A stretch of DNA of 13,444 bases from an uncultured Clostridia bacterium (GCA_946410395.1 CAMKAE010000033.1:1-13444), one strand, 5' to 3'. Counted from the first letter of the stretch, positions 1 to 7,727 are shown. The notes: generated by a model not told the origin, from the sequence alone. Numbers and translations are program-made.

Positions 1-1379
1 TTGTTCTTGATCACGTCCAGGTGCATGTCGCTCTGACCGGAGAGCAGGGTCTCGTTGGTCTCGGTGTTCTTCTCGATCACCAGGGACGGATCCTCTTCCG
101 TCAGACGGTTCAGGCCGGAGAAGACCTTGTCCTCCTCACCCTGCTTGGCGGCATAGACCGCACGGGAGAAGCAGGGGCGCGGGAAGTCCAGCGCCGGATA
201 CTGGATGGGGTTGGCCGGATCGCACAGGGTGTCGCCGGTGGAGGTGAACTGCAGCTTGGACAGCGCGCCCAGATCGCCCGCATGGAGCTCCTGCTTGTTG
301 ATCTGCTTCTTGCCGCGCATCACGGACACGCCGGAAATCTTTTCGGTCTTGTCCTTGTTGGGGTTGTAGAGGCTGATGCCGGAGGTCAGCTTGCCGGAGA
401 AGATCCGGACCAGGGACAGCTTCCCCATGAAGGGGTCCGCGATGGTCTTGTAGACGAAGGCGGAGAAAGGCTGGTCGTCGCTGGACACGCGGGCGGTCTC
501 CTCGCCGCTGCGGGGATCGATGCCCTTGTGCTCCGCGTTGTTGTGCGCGGGAGACGGCATGTACTTGGCGATCATGTCCATCATGCGGGCGATGCCCACG
601 CCGGTGACGGCGGAGACCGCGACGACGGGCACGATGGTGCCGTCCTTCATGCCCTTGTGGAAGCCGGAGAGCACTTCTTCGTGGGAGAGCTCGCCCTCCT
701 CAAAGTACTTTTCCATCAGCGCTTCGTCCGTGGAGGCAGCCTCCTCCACCAGCTTTTCATAGGCTTCCTGCACCTTGCCCTGCATGTCGGCGGGCATCGG
801 CACTTCCTTGCTCTTGTCGTAGGCGCCCTCATAGGCCTTCTGGTCCAGGACGTTCACCACGCCGCGGAAGTTGGGGCCGTCGCCCAGGGGCAGCAGCACC
901 GGCACCACGCTGGAGCCGTGCGCGTTGCGCAGCTCCGTGACCAGCTCGTCAAAGTTGGCGTGCTCCTTGTCCATCTGGTTGACGATGATCATCTTGCAGA
1001 CGTTGGCCTTCTCGGCGTTCTTCAGGGCCTTCTCCGCGCCGACGGACATGCCGGTGGTGGCGCTGACCACGATGCCGGCGGTCTCGACGACCCGCAGCGG
1101 GCCGGTCACCTCGCCGATAAAGTCGAAATAGCCGGGGATGTCGATCACGTTGATGCACTTGCCGTTCCAATCAACGGGCGCAACGGCGGCGGAGATGGAA
1201 TTGTGGCGCTTGATTTCCTCGGGCTCAAAGTCCGTGGTGGTGTTGCCGTCCTCGACACGGCCCTGCCGGTCGATGATATGCGCGGCGAAGAGCATGGCCT
1301 CGGTCAGCGTGGTCTTGCCCTCGCCGCCATGCCCCATGAGGGCGATGTTTCGGATGTTGCTGGTCTGGTAGTCCGCCAT
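1..1379 (-). CDS. Elongation factor G-like translational GTPase (EF-G paralog), C-terminus beyond window
   Basis: The protein reads from an ATG at 1379 to the window edge (459 codons, no stop), so the C-terminal domains of this normally ~690-residue family are missing. Visible: the P-loop GHGGEGKT (residues 16-23), a switch II segment DIPGYFDF (80-87), the NQMD guanine-specificity motif (134-137) and the domain II beta-barrel from about residue 290. Canonical EF-G has GHIDAGKT, DTPGHVDF and NKMD; the Gly-Gly P-loop and Tyr in place of the switch II His are how I recall the EF-G-like paralogs of clostridia (PRK12740 / EF-G2 type), not the main ribosomal translocase. An AGGAGG site at 1387-1392 lies 7 bases before the ATG. 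Family known to bind GTP and the ribosome; the specific role of this paralog is unknown. Confident on family, less on function. Confidence 0.88.
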   Translation of the reverse strand, partial: MADYQTSNIRNIALMGHGGEGKTTLTEAMLFAAHIIDRQGRVEDGNTTTDFEPEEIKRHNSISAAVAPVDWNGKCINVIDIPGYFDFIGEVTGPLRVVETAGIVVSATTGMSVGAEKALKNAEKANVCKMIIVNQMDKEHANFDELVTELRNAHGSSVVPVLLPLGDGPNFRGVVNVLDQKAYEGAYDKSKEVPMPADMQGKVQEAYEKLVEEAASTDEALMEKYFEEGELSHEEVLSGFHKGMKDGTIVPVVAVSAVTGVGIARMMDMIAKYMPSPAHNNAEHKGIDPRSGEETARVSSDDQPFSAFVYKTIADPFMGKLSLVRIFSGKLTSGISLYNPNKDKTEKISGVSVMRGKKQINKQELHAGDLGALSKLQFTSTGDTLCDPANPIQYPALDFPRPCFSRAVYAAKQGEEDKVFSGLNRLTEEDPSLVIEKNTETNETLLSGQSDMHLDVIKN

Positions 1380-1464
1380 AATGCTGCCTCCTCTGTCTGA
1401 TTTCGATGAATCGATGGAACGCCGCGCGACGGAGCGCGCCCGTCCCGGATGTTCATTACGGTCG

Positions 1465-1493
1465 ATTATAGCACAGAATACGCAAAAAGAAAA
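1465..1493 (-). promoter_or_regulatory. Extended -10 promoter for the EF-G-like gene
   Basis: Read on the minus strand, TGCTATAAT (TATAAT at 1470-1465) gives a perfect -10 with the TGn extension. The -35 position at 17 bases holds only TTTTCT, typical of extended -10 promoters. Transcription would start about 80 bases before the EF-G-like ATG. Confidence 0.6.
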
Positions 1494-1503
1494 GCCTTTC
1501 TTG

Positions 1504-2148
1504 TCATTTCTTCGCCAGACGCGCGAGATAAGCCGCCAGATCAAACGGAACCAGCGGCTCATCCGCGCGCAGATACAGCGGATGATGGGGATGTCCCAGC
1601 TTGGAGACCGGTCCGCAGCGCAGCCAAACCGCACCGGCCGCCTCCCCCAGCGCCGCCATGTCGCGCACGCAGTCCGGCAGATACGGCCGCCGGGTGATGA
1701 TGTTCCCCCAGGCCGCCCACACCGCCGGCCGGGGTGACAGCGACAGCAGATAAGCGAAAGCCTTCATGTTTTCCGCGTGCATGACCGGGTTGAAGGTCCT
1801 GTCCATGTCTTGGGGATCGGTGGCCCGCTGGGCGTAGACATTGAACATCAGAAAGGCGTCATAGCCGTTGTTCAGGGCGATGCGCTGCACACTCTGCAGC
1901 GTGGGATCCAGGGCGTCCGGCCGGGCCGTGGACGGATTGATGCCCACGCAGATCAGCGGTCTTTCTCCTCTCGTCCCGAGGATATACCGCCAGTCACAGT
2001 AGACGTTGGGCACGAACAGCCAGCGGTTGACGTCATAGGCTTCGCAGGGCCGCAGGGCTGTCTCCAGGGCTTCGTCAAAGCCGATGTGGGTCAGCGATGC
2101 GGTTTCTCCGCCGGGCACATGGCGGCGGATCCGGTTCTGTTTTTCCAT
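1504..2148 (-). CDS. DUF1643 domain-containing protein
   Basis: A 214-residue soluble protein of the DUF1643 family. The family signature is visible: WRYILG (53-58), GINPSTA (69-75) followed by a DPT segment (81-83), NVYAQRATDP (103-112), and a C-terminal GHPHHPLYL (186-194). No signal peptide or membrane segment. The biochemical function of DUF1643 is not established; many members are single genes of mobile or accessory character, but here it sits alone between a GTPase and a divergent secreted-protein gene. The start at 2148 follows a weak AAAGGA-type site and lies about 38 bases downstream of a good promoter, which supports it. The family assignment is firm; no function is proposed. Confidence 0.85.
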   Translation of the reverse strand: MEKQNRIRRHVPGGETASLTHIGFDEALETALRPCEAYDVNRWLFVPNVYCDWRYILGTRGERPLICVGINPSTARPDALDPTLQSVQRIALNNGYDAFLMFNVYAQRATDPQDMDRTFNPVMHAENMKAFAYLLSLSPRPAVWAAWGNIITRRPYLPDCVRDMAALGEAAGAVWLRCGPVSKLGHPHHPLYLRADEPLVPFDLAAYLARLAKK

Positions 2149-2192
2149 TCTTCTCTTTTCCTTTGTGTAAAAGATGCGGTGCTTTCACAGCC

Positions 2193-2221
2193 ATTTTAGC
2201 CCGGCAGGGGCGCGCGGTCAA
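2193..2221 (-). promoter_or_regulatory. Sigma-A promoter of the DUF1643 gene
   Basis: On the minus strand: TTGACC (2221-2216), a 17-base spacer, then TAAAAT (2198-2193). Five of six matches in each box. It points toward the start at 2148. No equally good promoter was found for the divergent gene at 2314; a TATGAT at 2264-2269 lacks a matching -35. Confidence 0.75.
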
Positions 2222-2313
2222 GAAATTTTCCGCATTTGTGAGAAACCGGAAAGAAAATCGCCCTATGATTCGTCTTGAATATGGACGCAAAAGAGCGTCC
2301 CGGGAGGTTTGCA

Positions 2314-3858
2314 ATGAAAAAAGCCTTGTTGTTTCTGGTTCTGGCCGCGCTGCTGGCCCTGACGGCGGCGGCCGCGGCAGGCCCGGTCCTCACATCCGAA
2401 AACGGCACCGTGTGGCTCGGCGCCGACAATCATCTGTTTTTCCGCGATCCGGCCGGCGTCGTCAAGGAGCTGCCCTCGGCCATCGGCGACCTGATCGGCA
2501 TGGACGCGGAGAACATCTACTGCCTGAGCATGAACGGAAGGCTGTACGCCGTTCGGACGGACGGCTCCGCCACGGTGCAGGTCAGCGCCGCACCCACGCA
2601 GGAGGAGCTCGACGCCCTGCGCGCGGCACCGGTTTTCAAGTTGACGGACGGAAAGCTGGTTCTGACGCTGCCCGGCAGCGCAGAGCAGCCCGTGGCCGAG
2701 GGCGCCCTGGCCGCCTGCGCCAACGCCAAAACCCTCTACTATGTGGTCTCCGAAGGCGGGCGTTATCTGCTCAAGGCCGTGCCCTTCGCGGACACGGCAG
2801 CCGCTCAGGCGCTGACACCCGCAACCGTCGCCGCGGCCGCCGAGCCGTCCGCGATGTGGGCCGGCGAGCACAGCGTCGCGATTATGACCGCGGACAGCCG
2901 CGTGCTGGTCTACCGGGAGCCGGATCGCACGCTGAACACCTTCAGTGCGCTGAGCGTGCCCGTGGACGCGGCTGTGGCTGAGGACGGGAAGCTGTTCCGC
3001 TATGCCCGGACCGAAGCCGGGCTGTGGCAGGTGCAGCAGGCCGACCCCCTCGACGTCTTCGTGACCGCCGCGCCGCTCATGCCCGTCACGCCAGCGCCGG
3101 CCATCGTGACCGCCACGCCGGCCCCGACCGCCACCCCGCGGCCCACCCCCACCGATCCGCCCCAGGACAACACCGTCCGCAAGTGGGATCGCGGCAACCG
3201 GGTCAAGCGGATCCAGCAGCGGCTGGCCGACCTGGGCTATCCCGTCGGCCGGGCGGACGGCACCTACGGCGATCAGACGGACATCGCGGTGCGGCTCTTC
3301 CAGAGCAGCATCGGCGTCGGAGAACACACCTATATCACGGAGCGGGTCCAGAACCGGCTCTTCTCCAGCAACGCGCCCGTCTACGACCCCTATGTGACCC
3401 TCAGCCGCGGCAGCCGGGGCATCCGGGTGCGGCTGATGCAGCAGGCCCTCGCCGCCCTGGGCTATGATCCCGGGAACATCGACGGCGTGTACGGCACACG
3501 CACCGTAGCCGCGGTGGCCGCCTATCAGCAGGCCCTGCACATGGTGCTCCCCGAGGGAGAGCTTCCGGGCGAGATTGCCACCAGCTGGCTGCTGATGAAC
3601 CTGTACGGCATCCTGAACCCGATCACGCCCATCCCGGTCCCGACGGATGTGCCCGTGCCCACGGATGAGCCGCTCCCCACGGACGAGCCCGCGCCCACCG
3701 ACGCGCCTGCGCCTACGGACGTTCCCGCACCCACGGGCGAGCCCGTGCCGACAGATCCGCCTGCTCCCACGGATGAGCCCGCGCCCACCGATGCGCCGGT
3801 GGAGCGGATCACACCCAAGCCGGCTGACCCCGCCACCCCGACAGACCTGAATCCGTGA
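2314..3858 (+). CDS. Secreted protein with two peptidoglycan-binding domains and a Pro-Thr-Asp repeat tail
   Basis: The 514-residue product starts with a signal peptide (MKK, then a hydrophobic Leu/Ala stretch to about residue 22, no lipobox Cys). Residues ~25-250 hold repeated beta-type segments (for example W..ADNHLFF, IYCLSMNGRLYAV, LYYVVSEGGRYLL, KLFRYAR) suggesting a beta-propeller-like sensor or scaffold domain. A Pro/Thr linker (~255-285) leads to two PG_binding_1-type modules, ~290-345 (RIQQRLADLGY, DGTYGDQT) and ~361-425 (LMQQALAALGY, DGVYGTRT). The tail is nine PxPTDx hexapeptides (441-494). No hydrolase catalytic domain is visible, so a wall-anchored structural or adaptor role is inferred. 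The start at 2314 is chosen over an in-frame ATG at 2275 because it has GGGAGG at 2302-2307 and begins the signal peptide. Confidence 0.85.
   Translation: MKKALLFLVLAALLALTAAAAAGPVLTSENGTVWLGADNHLFFRDPAGVVKELPSAIGDLIGMDAENIYCLSMNGRLYAVRTDGSATVQVSAAPTQEELDALRAAPVFKLTDGKLVLTLPGSAEQPVAEGALAACANAKTLYYVVSEGGRYLLKAVPFADTAAAQALTPATVAAAAEPSAMWAGEHSVAIMTADSRVLVYREPDRTLNTFSALSVPVDAAVAEDGKLFRYARTEAGLWQVQQADPLDVFVTAAPLMPVTPAPAIVTATPAPTATPRPTPTDPPQDNTVRKWDRGNRVKRIQQRLADLGYPVGRADGTYGDQTDIAVRLFQSSIGVGEHTYITERVQNRLFSSNAPVYDPYVTLSRGSRGIRVRLMQQALAALGYDPGNIDGVYGTRTVAAVAAYQQALHMVLPEGELPGEIATSWLLMNLYGILNPITPIPVPTDVPVPTDEPLPTDEPAPTDAPAPTDVPAPTGEPVPTDPPAPTDEPAPTDAPVERITPKPADPATPTDLNP
3634..3795 (+). repeat. Nine tandem 18-bp repeats encoding PxPTDx
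   Basis: Nine in-frame 18-base units each encode Pro-x-Pro-Thr-Asp-x (x = V, L, A / V, E, A, P), with one unit having Gly for Asp. Codon choice varies between units, so the peptide pattern is better conserved than the DNA. Such Pro/Thr stretches usually act as extended wall-spanning linkers and may vary in copy number between strains. Confidence 0.9.
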
Positions 3859-3887
3859 CCGTTTCCCCGGGTTTCGCCAAAAAACGC

Positions 3888-3916
3888 TTGACAGAATCCA
3901 CACCCCGCGCTATAAT
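3888..3916 (+). promoter_or_regulatory. Consensus sigma-A promoter of tRNA-Pro
   Basis: TTGACA (3888-3893), 17-base spacer, TATAAT (3911-3916): a perfect consensus, ending 26 bases before the tRNA. It begins only 29 bases after the preceding stop codon, and no hairpin terminator lies between. Confidence 0.93.
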
Positions 3917-3942
3917 ACACTTGCCTCAGGAGAGAGGCGTGA

Positions 3943-4016
3943 CTGGGTGTGGCGCAGTTTGGTAGCGTGCCTGAATGGGGTTCAGGAGGCCGGAAGTTCA
4001 AGTCTTCTCACCCAGA
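3943..4016 (+). tRNA. tRNA-Pro (anticodon GGG)
   Basis: Cloverleaf with acceptor stem CTGGGTG/CACCCAG, anticodon stem CCTGA/TCAGG enclosing the loop ATGGGGT (anticodon GGG, reading CCC and CCU), and a TTCAAGT T-loop. The C1:G72 pair is characteristic of bacterial tRNA-Pro. Discriminator A at 4016 is followed by CACC, so CCA is not encoded and must be added by a nucleotidyltransferase. It has its own promoter and terminator. Confidence 0.95.
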
Positions 4017-4020
4017 CACC

Positions 4021-4050
4021 AAGCCCGGAGCAGCGATGCTCCGGGCTTTT
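4021..4050 (+). terminator. Intrinsic terminator after tRNA-Pro
   Basis: A 12-bp perfect stem (4021-4032 with 4037-4048) closed by a GCGA tetraloop and ending in TTTT. It lies 4 bases after the tRNA. Confidence 0.9.
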
Positions 4051-4084
4051 GCATACGCGAATGTCCCCTTCCAGCATTTCGCTC

Positions 4085-4113
4085 TTGACAAGCCGTCCGA
4101 AATGGCGTACTAT
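4085..4113 (+). promoter_or_regulatory. Sigma-A promoter of the acyl-CoA synthetase gene
   Basis: TTGACA (4085-4090), 17-base spacer, TACTAT (4108-4113). It lies between the tRNA terminator and the CDS, giving a leader of about 67 bases and making the gene independently transcribed. Confidence 0.82.
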
Positions 4114-4186
4114 GTCTTTAGCGGATAAAAGCTGTAAAGCAAAAAAGAAATCCGCCGCATCACCGGATATAAGGGAGGAAACCCCG

Positions 4187-5821
4187 ATGCCCATTACGGA
4201 TCTGCTGGAGCGCAACAGGAAGCTCTACGGCGAAGAGGTCAGCCTGGTGGAACTCAACCCGGAGATTCAGGAAAGCCCCAGGGTGACCTGGCGTGAATAC
4301 GAGCTGATCCAGCCCACCTCCGCCCAGCCCTACCGCCGGGAGATCACCTGGCGCGTGTTTGACGAGAAGGCCAATCGCGTGGCCAACATGCTCCTGTCCC
4401 GCGGCATCCGCAAGGGGCAGAAGGTGGCCATCCTGCTGATGAACTGCCTGGAGTGGCTGCCGATCTATTTCGGCGTGCTGAAGACCGGCGCGGTGGCGGT
4501 GCCGCTGAACTTCCGCTACACGGCGGAGGAAATCGAGTACTGCCTGAAGCTGGCGGACGCCGACGTGCTGTTCTTCGGCCCGGAATTCATCGGCCGGGTG
4601 GAAGACATCGTGCCCAAGATCGGCGCGGACCGGGTGCTGTTCTATGTGGGCGACCACTGCCCCTCCTTCGCCGAGGGCTATCACGAGGCCGTGGCCAACA
4701 GCTCCTCCGCCTCGCCCAAGGTCCTGGTCGAGGACACCGACGAAGCCGCCATCTATTATTCCTCCGGCACCACCGGCTTCCCCAAGGCCATCCTGCTGGA
4801 CCACACCGCGCTGATGCAGTCCGCGCGCATGGAAGCCATCCACCATGAAACCACGCACAGCGACGTGTTCCTGTGCATCCCGCCGCTGTATCACACCGGC
4901 GCGAAAATGCACTGGTTCGGCTCCCTGTACACCGGCAGCAGGGCGGTCCTGCTCAAGGGCAGCAAGCCCAAGGCCATCCTGGACGCGATCGACATGGAGC
5001 GCTGCACCATCGTCTGGCTGCTGGTGCCCTGGTGCCAGGACCTGCTGATCGCCCTGGACAAGGGCGAATTGTCCCTGGAGGGGCGGAACATGGACCAGCT
5101 GCGGCTGATGCACATCGGCGCCCAGCCCGTGCCGCCGTCGCTGGTGAAGCACTGGCTCAGTTACTTCCCCAACCACAAATATGACACCAACTACGGCCTG
5201 AGCGAGTCCACCGGCCCCGGCTGCGTGCACCTGGGCATGGGCAACATCCACAAGGTGGGCGCCATCGGCATCCCCGGCTACGGCTGGAAGTGCAAGATCG
5301 TGGACGAGCAGGACGTGCCCGTGAAGCAGGGCGACGTGGGCGAACTGTGCGTCAAGGGCCCCGGCGTCATGCGCTGCTACTATCACGACCCCAAGGCCAC
5401 CGCGGAGACCATCATCGACGGCTGGCTCCACACCGGCGACATGGCCATGCAGGACGAGGACGGCTTCATCTTCCTGGTGGACCGCAAGAAGGACGTCATC
5501 ATCACCGGCGGCGAGAACATCTACCCGGTGCAGATCGAGAACTTCCTCAGCGCCAACCCCAAGATTCACGACGTTGCGGTCATCGGTCTGCCGGATCCCC
5601 GCCTGGGCGAGATCGCAGCGGCCATCATCCAGCTCAAGGCGGGCGCGGAGGCCACCGAGGAGGAGATCAACACCTACTGTCTGGATCTCCCCCGCTACAA
5701 GCGGCCCCGGAAGATCATCTTTGCCGACGTGCCCCGCAACCCCACCGGCAAGATCGAAAAGCCCAAGCTCCGCCAGATGTACTGCGGCGTCCGCCTCGTG
5801 GAAGCTCAGAACAAAGCGTAA
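4187..5821 (+). CDS. AMP-dependent acyl-CoA synthetase / ligase (ANL superfamily)
   Basis: A 544-residue cytosolic adenylate-forming enzyme that would convert a carboxylic acid, ATP and CoA into acyl-CoA via acyl-AMP. The family core motifs are complete: SSGTTGFPK phosphate loop (192-200), YGLSES (336-341), HTGD with Asp418 that binds the ribose, hinge region DRKKDVIITGGENIYP beginning at 432, and the catalytic Lys522 in NPTGKIEK. All are intact, so the enzyme should be active. Length and order match medium/long-chain fatty-acyl or aryl-CoA ligases; the sequence does not fix the substrate. The start at 4187 has GGGAGG at 4173-4178; the same frame runs open back through the tRNA to 3947, which is not coding. 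No partner genes nearby suggest a pathway. Confidence 0.9.
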   Translation: MPITDLLERNRKLYGEEVSLVELNPEIQESPRVTWREYELIQPTSAQPYRREITWRVFDEKANRVANMLLSRGIRKGQKVAILLMNCLEWLPIYFGVLKTGAVAVPLNFRYTAEEIEYCLKLADADVLFFGPEFIGRVEDIVPKIGADRVLFYVGDHCPSFAEGYHEAVANSSSASPKVLVEDTDEAAIYYSSGTTGFPKAILLDHTALMQSARMEAIHHETTHSDVFLCIPPLYHTGAKMHWFGSLYTGSRAVLLKGSKPKAILDAIDMERCTIVWLLVPWCQDLLIALDKGELSLEGRNMDQLRLMHIGAQPVPPSLVKHWLSYFPNHKYDTNYGLSESTGPGCVHLGMGNIHKVGAIGIPGYGWKCKIVDEQDVPVKQGDVGELCVKGPGVMRCYYHDPKATAETIIDGWLHTGDMAMQDEDGFIFLVDRKKDVIITGGENIYPVQIENFLSANPKIHDVAVIGLPDPRLGEIAAAIIQLKAGAEATEEEINTYCLDLPRYKRPRKIIFADVPRNPTGKIEKPKLRQMYCGVRLVEAQNKA

Positions 5822-5822
5822 T

Positions 5823-5853
5823 CAAAATGGCCTCCCGGCTTCGGGAGGTTTTG
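5823..5853. terminator. Terminator between convergent genes
   Basis: CCTCCCG (5831-5837) pairs with CGGGAGG (5842-5848) around GCTT, followed by TTTTG that can also pair with the upstream CAAAA. It serves the acyl-CoA synthetase gene and, with a shorter T-run, could stop the convergent minus-strand operon that ends at 5867. Confidence 0.85.
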
Positions 5854-5866
5854 ATTTGGGTCTCTC

Positions 5867-6439
5867 TCAGCGCTGCCGCTGGATGACAAAGCACTCCGGC
5901 GCGCCGGGGCCCGCGTTGAGAAAGCGCTGGTGCAGCGCGTTATACTCCTGCGGCCGCAGCGAAGCAAACAGCACCGTCAGGGCCTCGAGCTCCCGCGCGC
6001 CCTCCTCGTGTCCCGGATAGGCGCACAGGGTCAGCACCCCCATGGGTTGCAGCAGGGCAAGGGCGGCGCGCACCGCCCGCTCCGTGGTCGTCCACTGTGT
6101 TGTGAAGCGCTTGTCACCGCCGGGCAGCCAGCCCAGGTTGAACACGATGCACCGCACCGGCTCGGCGATGTATTCGGCCAGATGCTCGTGCCCCGCACAG
6201 ATCAGGCTGCAGCGCTGCGCCAGGCCTGCTTCCGCGAGGCGCTGTGCAGTGCGCTCCACCGCCTCCCGCTGGATGTCGAAGCCGATGACCCGGCCTGTCG
6301 GCCCGACGCATTCCGCCAGGAAGCAGGTGTCGTGGCCGTTGCCGAGCGTGCAGTCCACCGCCGTGTCTCCGGGGCGCAGCACCTGTCGCTGGACCTCGGC
6401 GGCCAGCTGCCGCGCGCTTTTCAGTTCAAAGTCCGCCAT
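5867..6439 (-). CDS. mnmM: Class I SAM-dependent methyltransferase, MnmM (YtqB) type
   Basis: A 190-residue protein of the PF06962 family. Residues 29-38 form the SAM-binding motif I (DCTLGNGHDT), Asp55 in GFDIQ is the motif II acidic residue, and NLGWLPGGDK (101-110) is the family-specific motif. From what I know of the family, B. subtilis YtqB is MnmM, which methylates 5-aminomethyl-(2-thio)uridine at tRNA position 34 in Gram-positive bacteria lacking the bifunctional MnmC. I infer the same role here by homology. The start at 6439 (MADFELKS) is preferred to an open frame running to 6493, because that would overlap the upstream gene by 49 bases and add Gly/Ala-rich sequence; GGGAG overlapping the upstream stop serves as ribosome site. 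Last gene of the operon. Confidence 0.83.
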   Translation of the reverse strand: MADFELKSARQLAAEVQRQVLRPGDTAVDCTLGNGHDTCFLAECVGPTGRVIGFDIQREAVERTAQRLAEAGLAQRCSLICAGHEHLAEYIAEPVRCIVFNLGWLPGGDKRFTTQWTTTERAVRAALALLQPMGVLTLCAYPGHEEGARELEALTVLFASLRPQEYNALHQRFLNAGPGAPECFVIQRQR

Positions 6440-6444
6440 GCCTG

Positions 6445-7155
6445 TCACAGCTCCCTGAGCCGGCGGACCTCCTCGTCCGTCAGCCGCCGCCACATGCCCC
6501 GGGGCAGGTCGCCCAGCTGAATGGGGCCGAAGCCCACCCGCTTCAGGGAGACCACCTGGTGGCCGATGGCCTCGAACATCTTCCGGACCTGGCGGTTGCG
6601 GCCCTCGTGAATGGTCACCAGGATCACGGAGGCAAAGGCCTCATAGCGCACCAGGCGCACCTCCGCCGGGGAGGTCAGGCGTCCGTCGATCATCACGCCC
6701 TGGCGCAGATGCCGGATCGCCTCCTCGGACACGCGGTTGGACACCCGGCACAGGTAGCGCTTGGGCACCTCGCGGCTGGGATGCAGCAGGTTGTTCATCA
6801 GCTCGCCGTCATTGGTCAGCAGCAGCAGGCCTTCGCTGTCGTAGTCGAGGCGTCCCACGGGATAGAGCCGCACCGGGTAGTCCCGGAACTTGTCCATCAC
6901 CGTGTCCCGGCCCTCCGGGTCCGACACCGTGGTGACCTCCCCCATGGGCTTGTTGTAGGCCAGGTAGTGCTTCTCGGCCTCCATCCGCACGGGCTTTCCG
7001 TCGACCGTCACCTTGTCGCGGGTCTCGTCCACCTGGACGCCCATCTCCGTCACGGCGGTCCCGTTGACCCGGACGTGCCCCTCGGCGATGAGCTTCTCGG
7101 CGTTGCGCCGGGATGCTACGCCGCACAGGGCGAGGTATTTCTGCAGCCGCATCAT
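6445..7155 (-). CDS. rluB: rRNA pseudouridine synthase, RluB/RsuA family
   Basis: A 236-residue enzyme with an N-terminal S4 RNA-binding domain (RLQKYLALCGVASRR, residues 3-17) and a catalytic domain with GRLDYDSEGLLLLTNDG (101-117); Asp104 is the expected catalytic aspartate. GRLDYD matches RluB-type (23S rRNA position 2605 in E. coli numbering) better than RsuA, but the target is inferred. The ATG at 7155 overlaps the upstream stop as ATGA, with AAGGAG nine bases before it, so translational coupling to the acetyltransferase gene is likely; a second ATG follows at 7152. Stop is 5 bases before the MnmM start. Confidence 0.92.
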   Translation of the reverse strand: MMRLQKYLALCGVASRRNAEKLIAEGHVRVNGTAVTEMGVQVDETRDKVTVDGKPVRMEAEKHYLAYNKPMGEVTTVSDPEGRDTVMDKFRDYPVRLYPVGRLDYDSEGLLLLTNDGELMNNLLHPSREVPKRYLCRVSNRVSEEAIRHLRQGVMIDGRLTSPAEVRLVRYEAFASVILVTIHEGRNRQVRKMFEAIGHQVVSLKRVGFGPIQLGDLPRGMWRRLTDEEVRRLREL

Positions 7156-7727
7156 ACGGACATGCTCCTTTCTTTCTGCCGGTAGAAGATCAGGGCGCTG
7201 GCCCGGCGCATCAGGGGCTTGATCCGCTCCTCGCTCGTCATGGCGAAGGCCAGGCGGTCCAGACCCTCCAGGCGGAAGCCGCAGTGCTCACAGAACTGGC
7301 ACAGCTGCGGATTCGCGTCGCTGATCACGGCCCGCAGGCCTGCCATGCCGTCCTGATCCGCCTTGCGCTGGCAGGCCTCCAGCAGCGCACGGCCGATGCC
7401 CTCCTGCCGGCTGCCGGTGTCCACGCGCAGGTCCAGCAGCTCCGTCCAGTTGCTGCGTGAGTTCACCGTCACGGCCAGGCCCACCGGCGTCTCGTCCTTG
7501 AAGGCCCCGAAGATCGCCGCCGAGGGGATCAGGCCCTGCAGGGCGTCCCGGGCCCGGGGGCTCAGGTCGAAGGCCCGCCAGTGGTTGGACCCCGTCGGCG
7601 TGTAGGTGATGCCGAACCCGCTGCGGCTGACCCGGACGGACACCGCGTCGCCGCACAGCACCCGGGCGTCGATGGCCGCGGGGTCGATGCGTCCCGGCAC
7701 CACCTGCTCAATCACCAGCATGTGCAT
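7152..7727 (-). CDS. GNAT-family N-acetyltransferase
   Basis: A 191-residue protein whose acetyl-CoA pyrophosphate loop RQEGIGRA lies at residues 107-114, followed by the usual NP..CQFCEHCGF helix and strand (139-151). The GNAT core occupies about residues 65-165. An N-terminal segment of ~60 residues precedes it and is not recognised. The acceptor is unknown; similarity to RimI-like enzymes is not enough to propose a ribosomal target. It overlaps the HAD gene by 20 bases. A second start at 7721 has AGAGGG six bases upstream and may be the true one (189 residues). The downstream gene starts on its stop codon. Confidence 0.82.
   Translation of the reverse strand: MHMLVIEQVVPGRIDPAAIDARVLCGDAVSVRVSRSGFGITYTPTGSNHWRAFDLSPRARDALQGLIPSAAIFGAFKDETPVGLAVTVNSRSNWTELLDLRVDTGSRQEGIGRALLEACQRKADQDGMAGLRAVISDANPQLCQFCEHCGFRLEGLDRLAFAMTSEERIKPLMRRASALIFYRQKERSMSV

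Noticed and set aside
21..1400. 459-codon plus-strand frame at the window start
   Set aside because: It is antisense to the EF-G-like gene, which has P-loop and other GTPase motifs plus a good ribosome site.
1483..1502. Small A/T hairpin as terminator of the DUF1643 gene
   Set aside because: The stem AAGAAA/TTTCTT is too weak to claim; it overlaps the -35 region of the next promoter.
3859..3887. Terminator after the peptidoglycan-binding protein gene
   Set aside because: No hairpin with a T-run is visible before the tRNA-Pro promoter; transcripts may run into the tRNA and end at 4050.
2263..3903. 546-codon minus-strand frame opposite the peptidoglycan-binding protein
   Set aside because: It is a shadow of a gene with a clear signal peptide and domains; Gly/Arg-rich composition without any motif.
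4160..5569. 469-codon minus-strand frame opposite the acyl-CoA synthetase
   Set aside because: The plus strand has all ANL-family motifs in order; the antisense frame has none.
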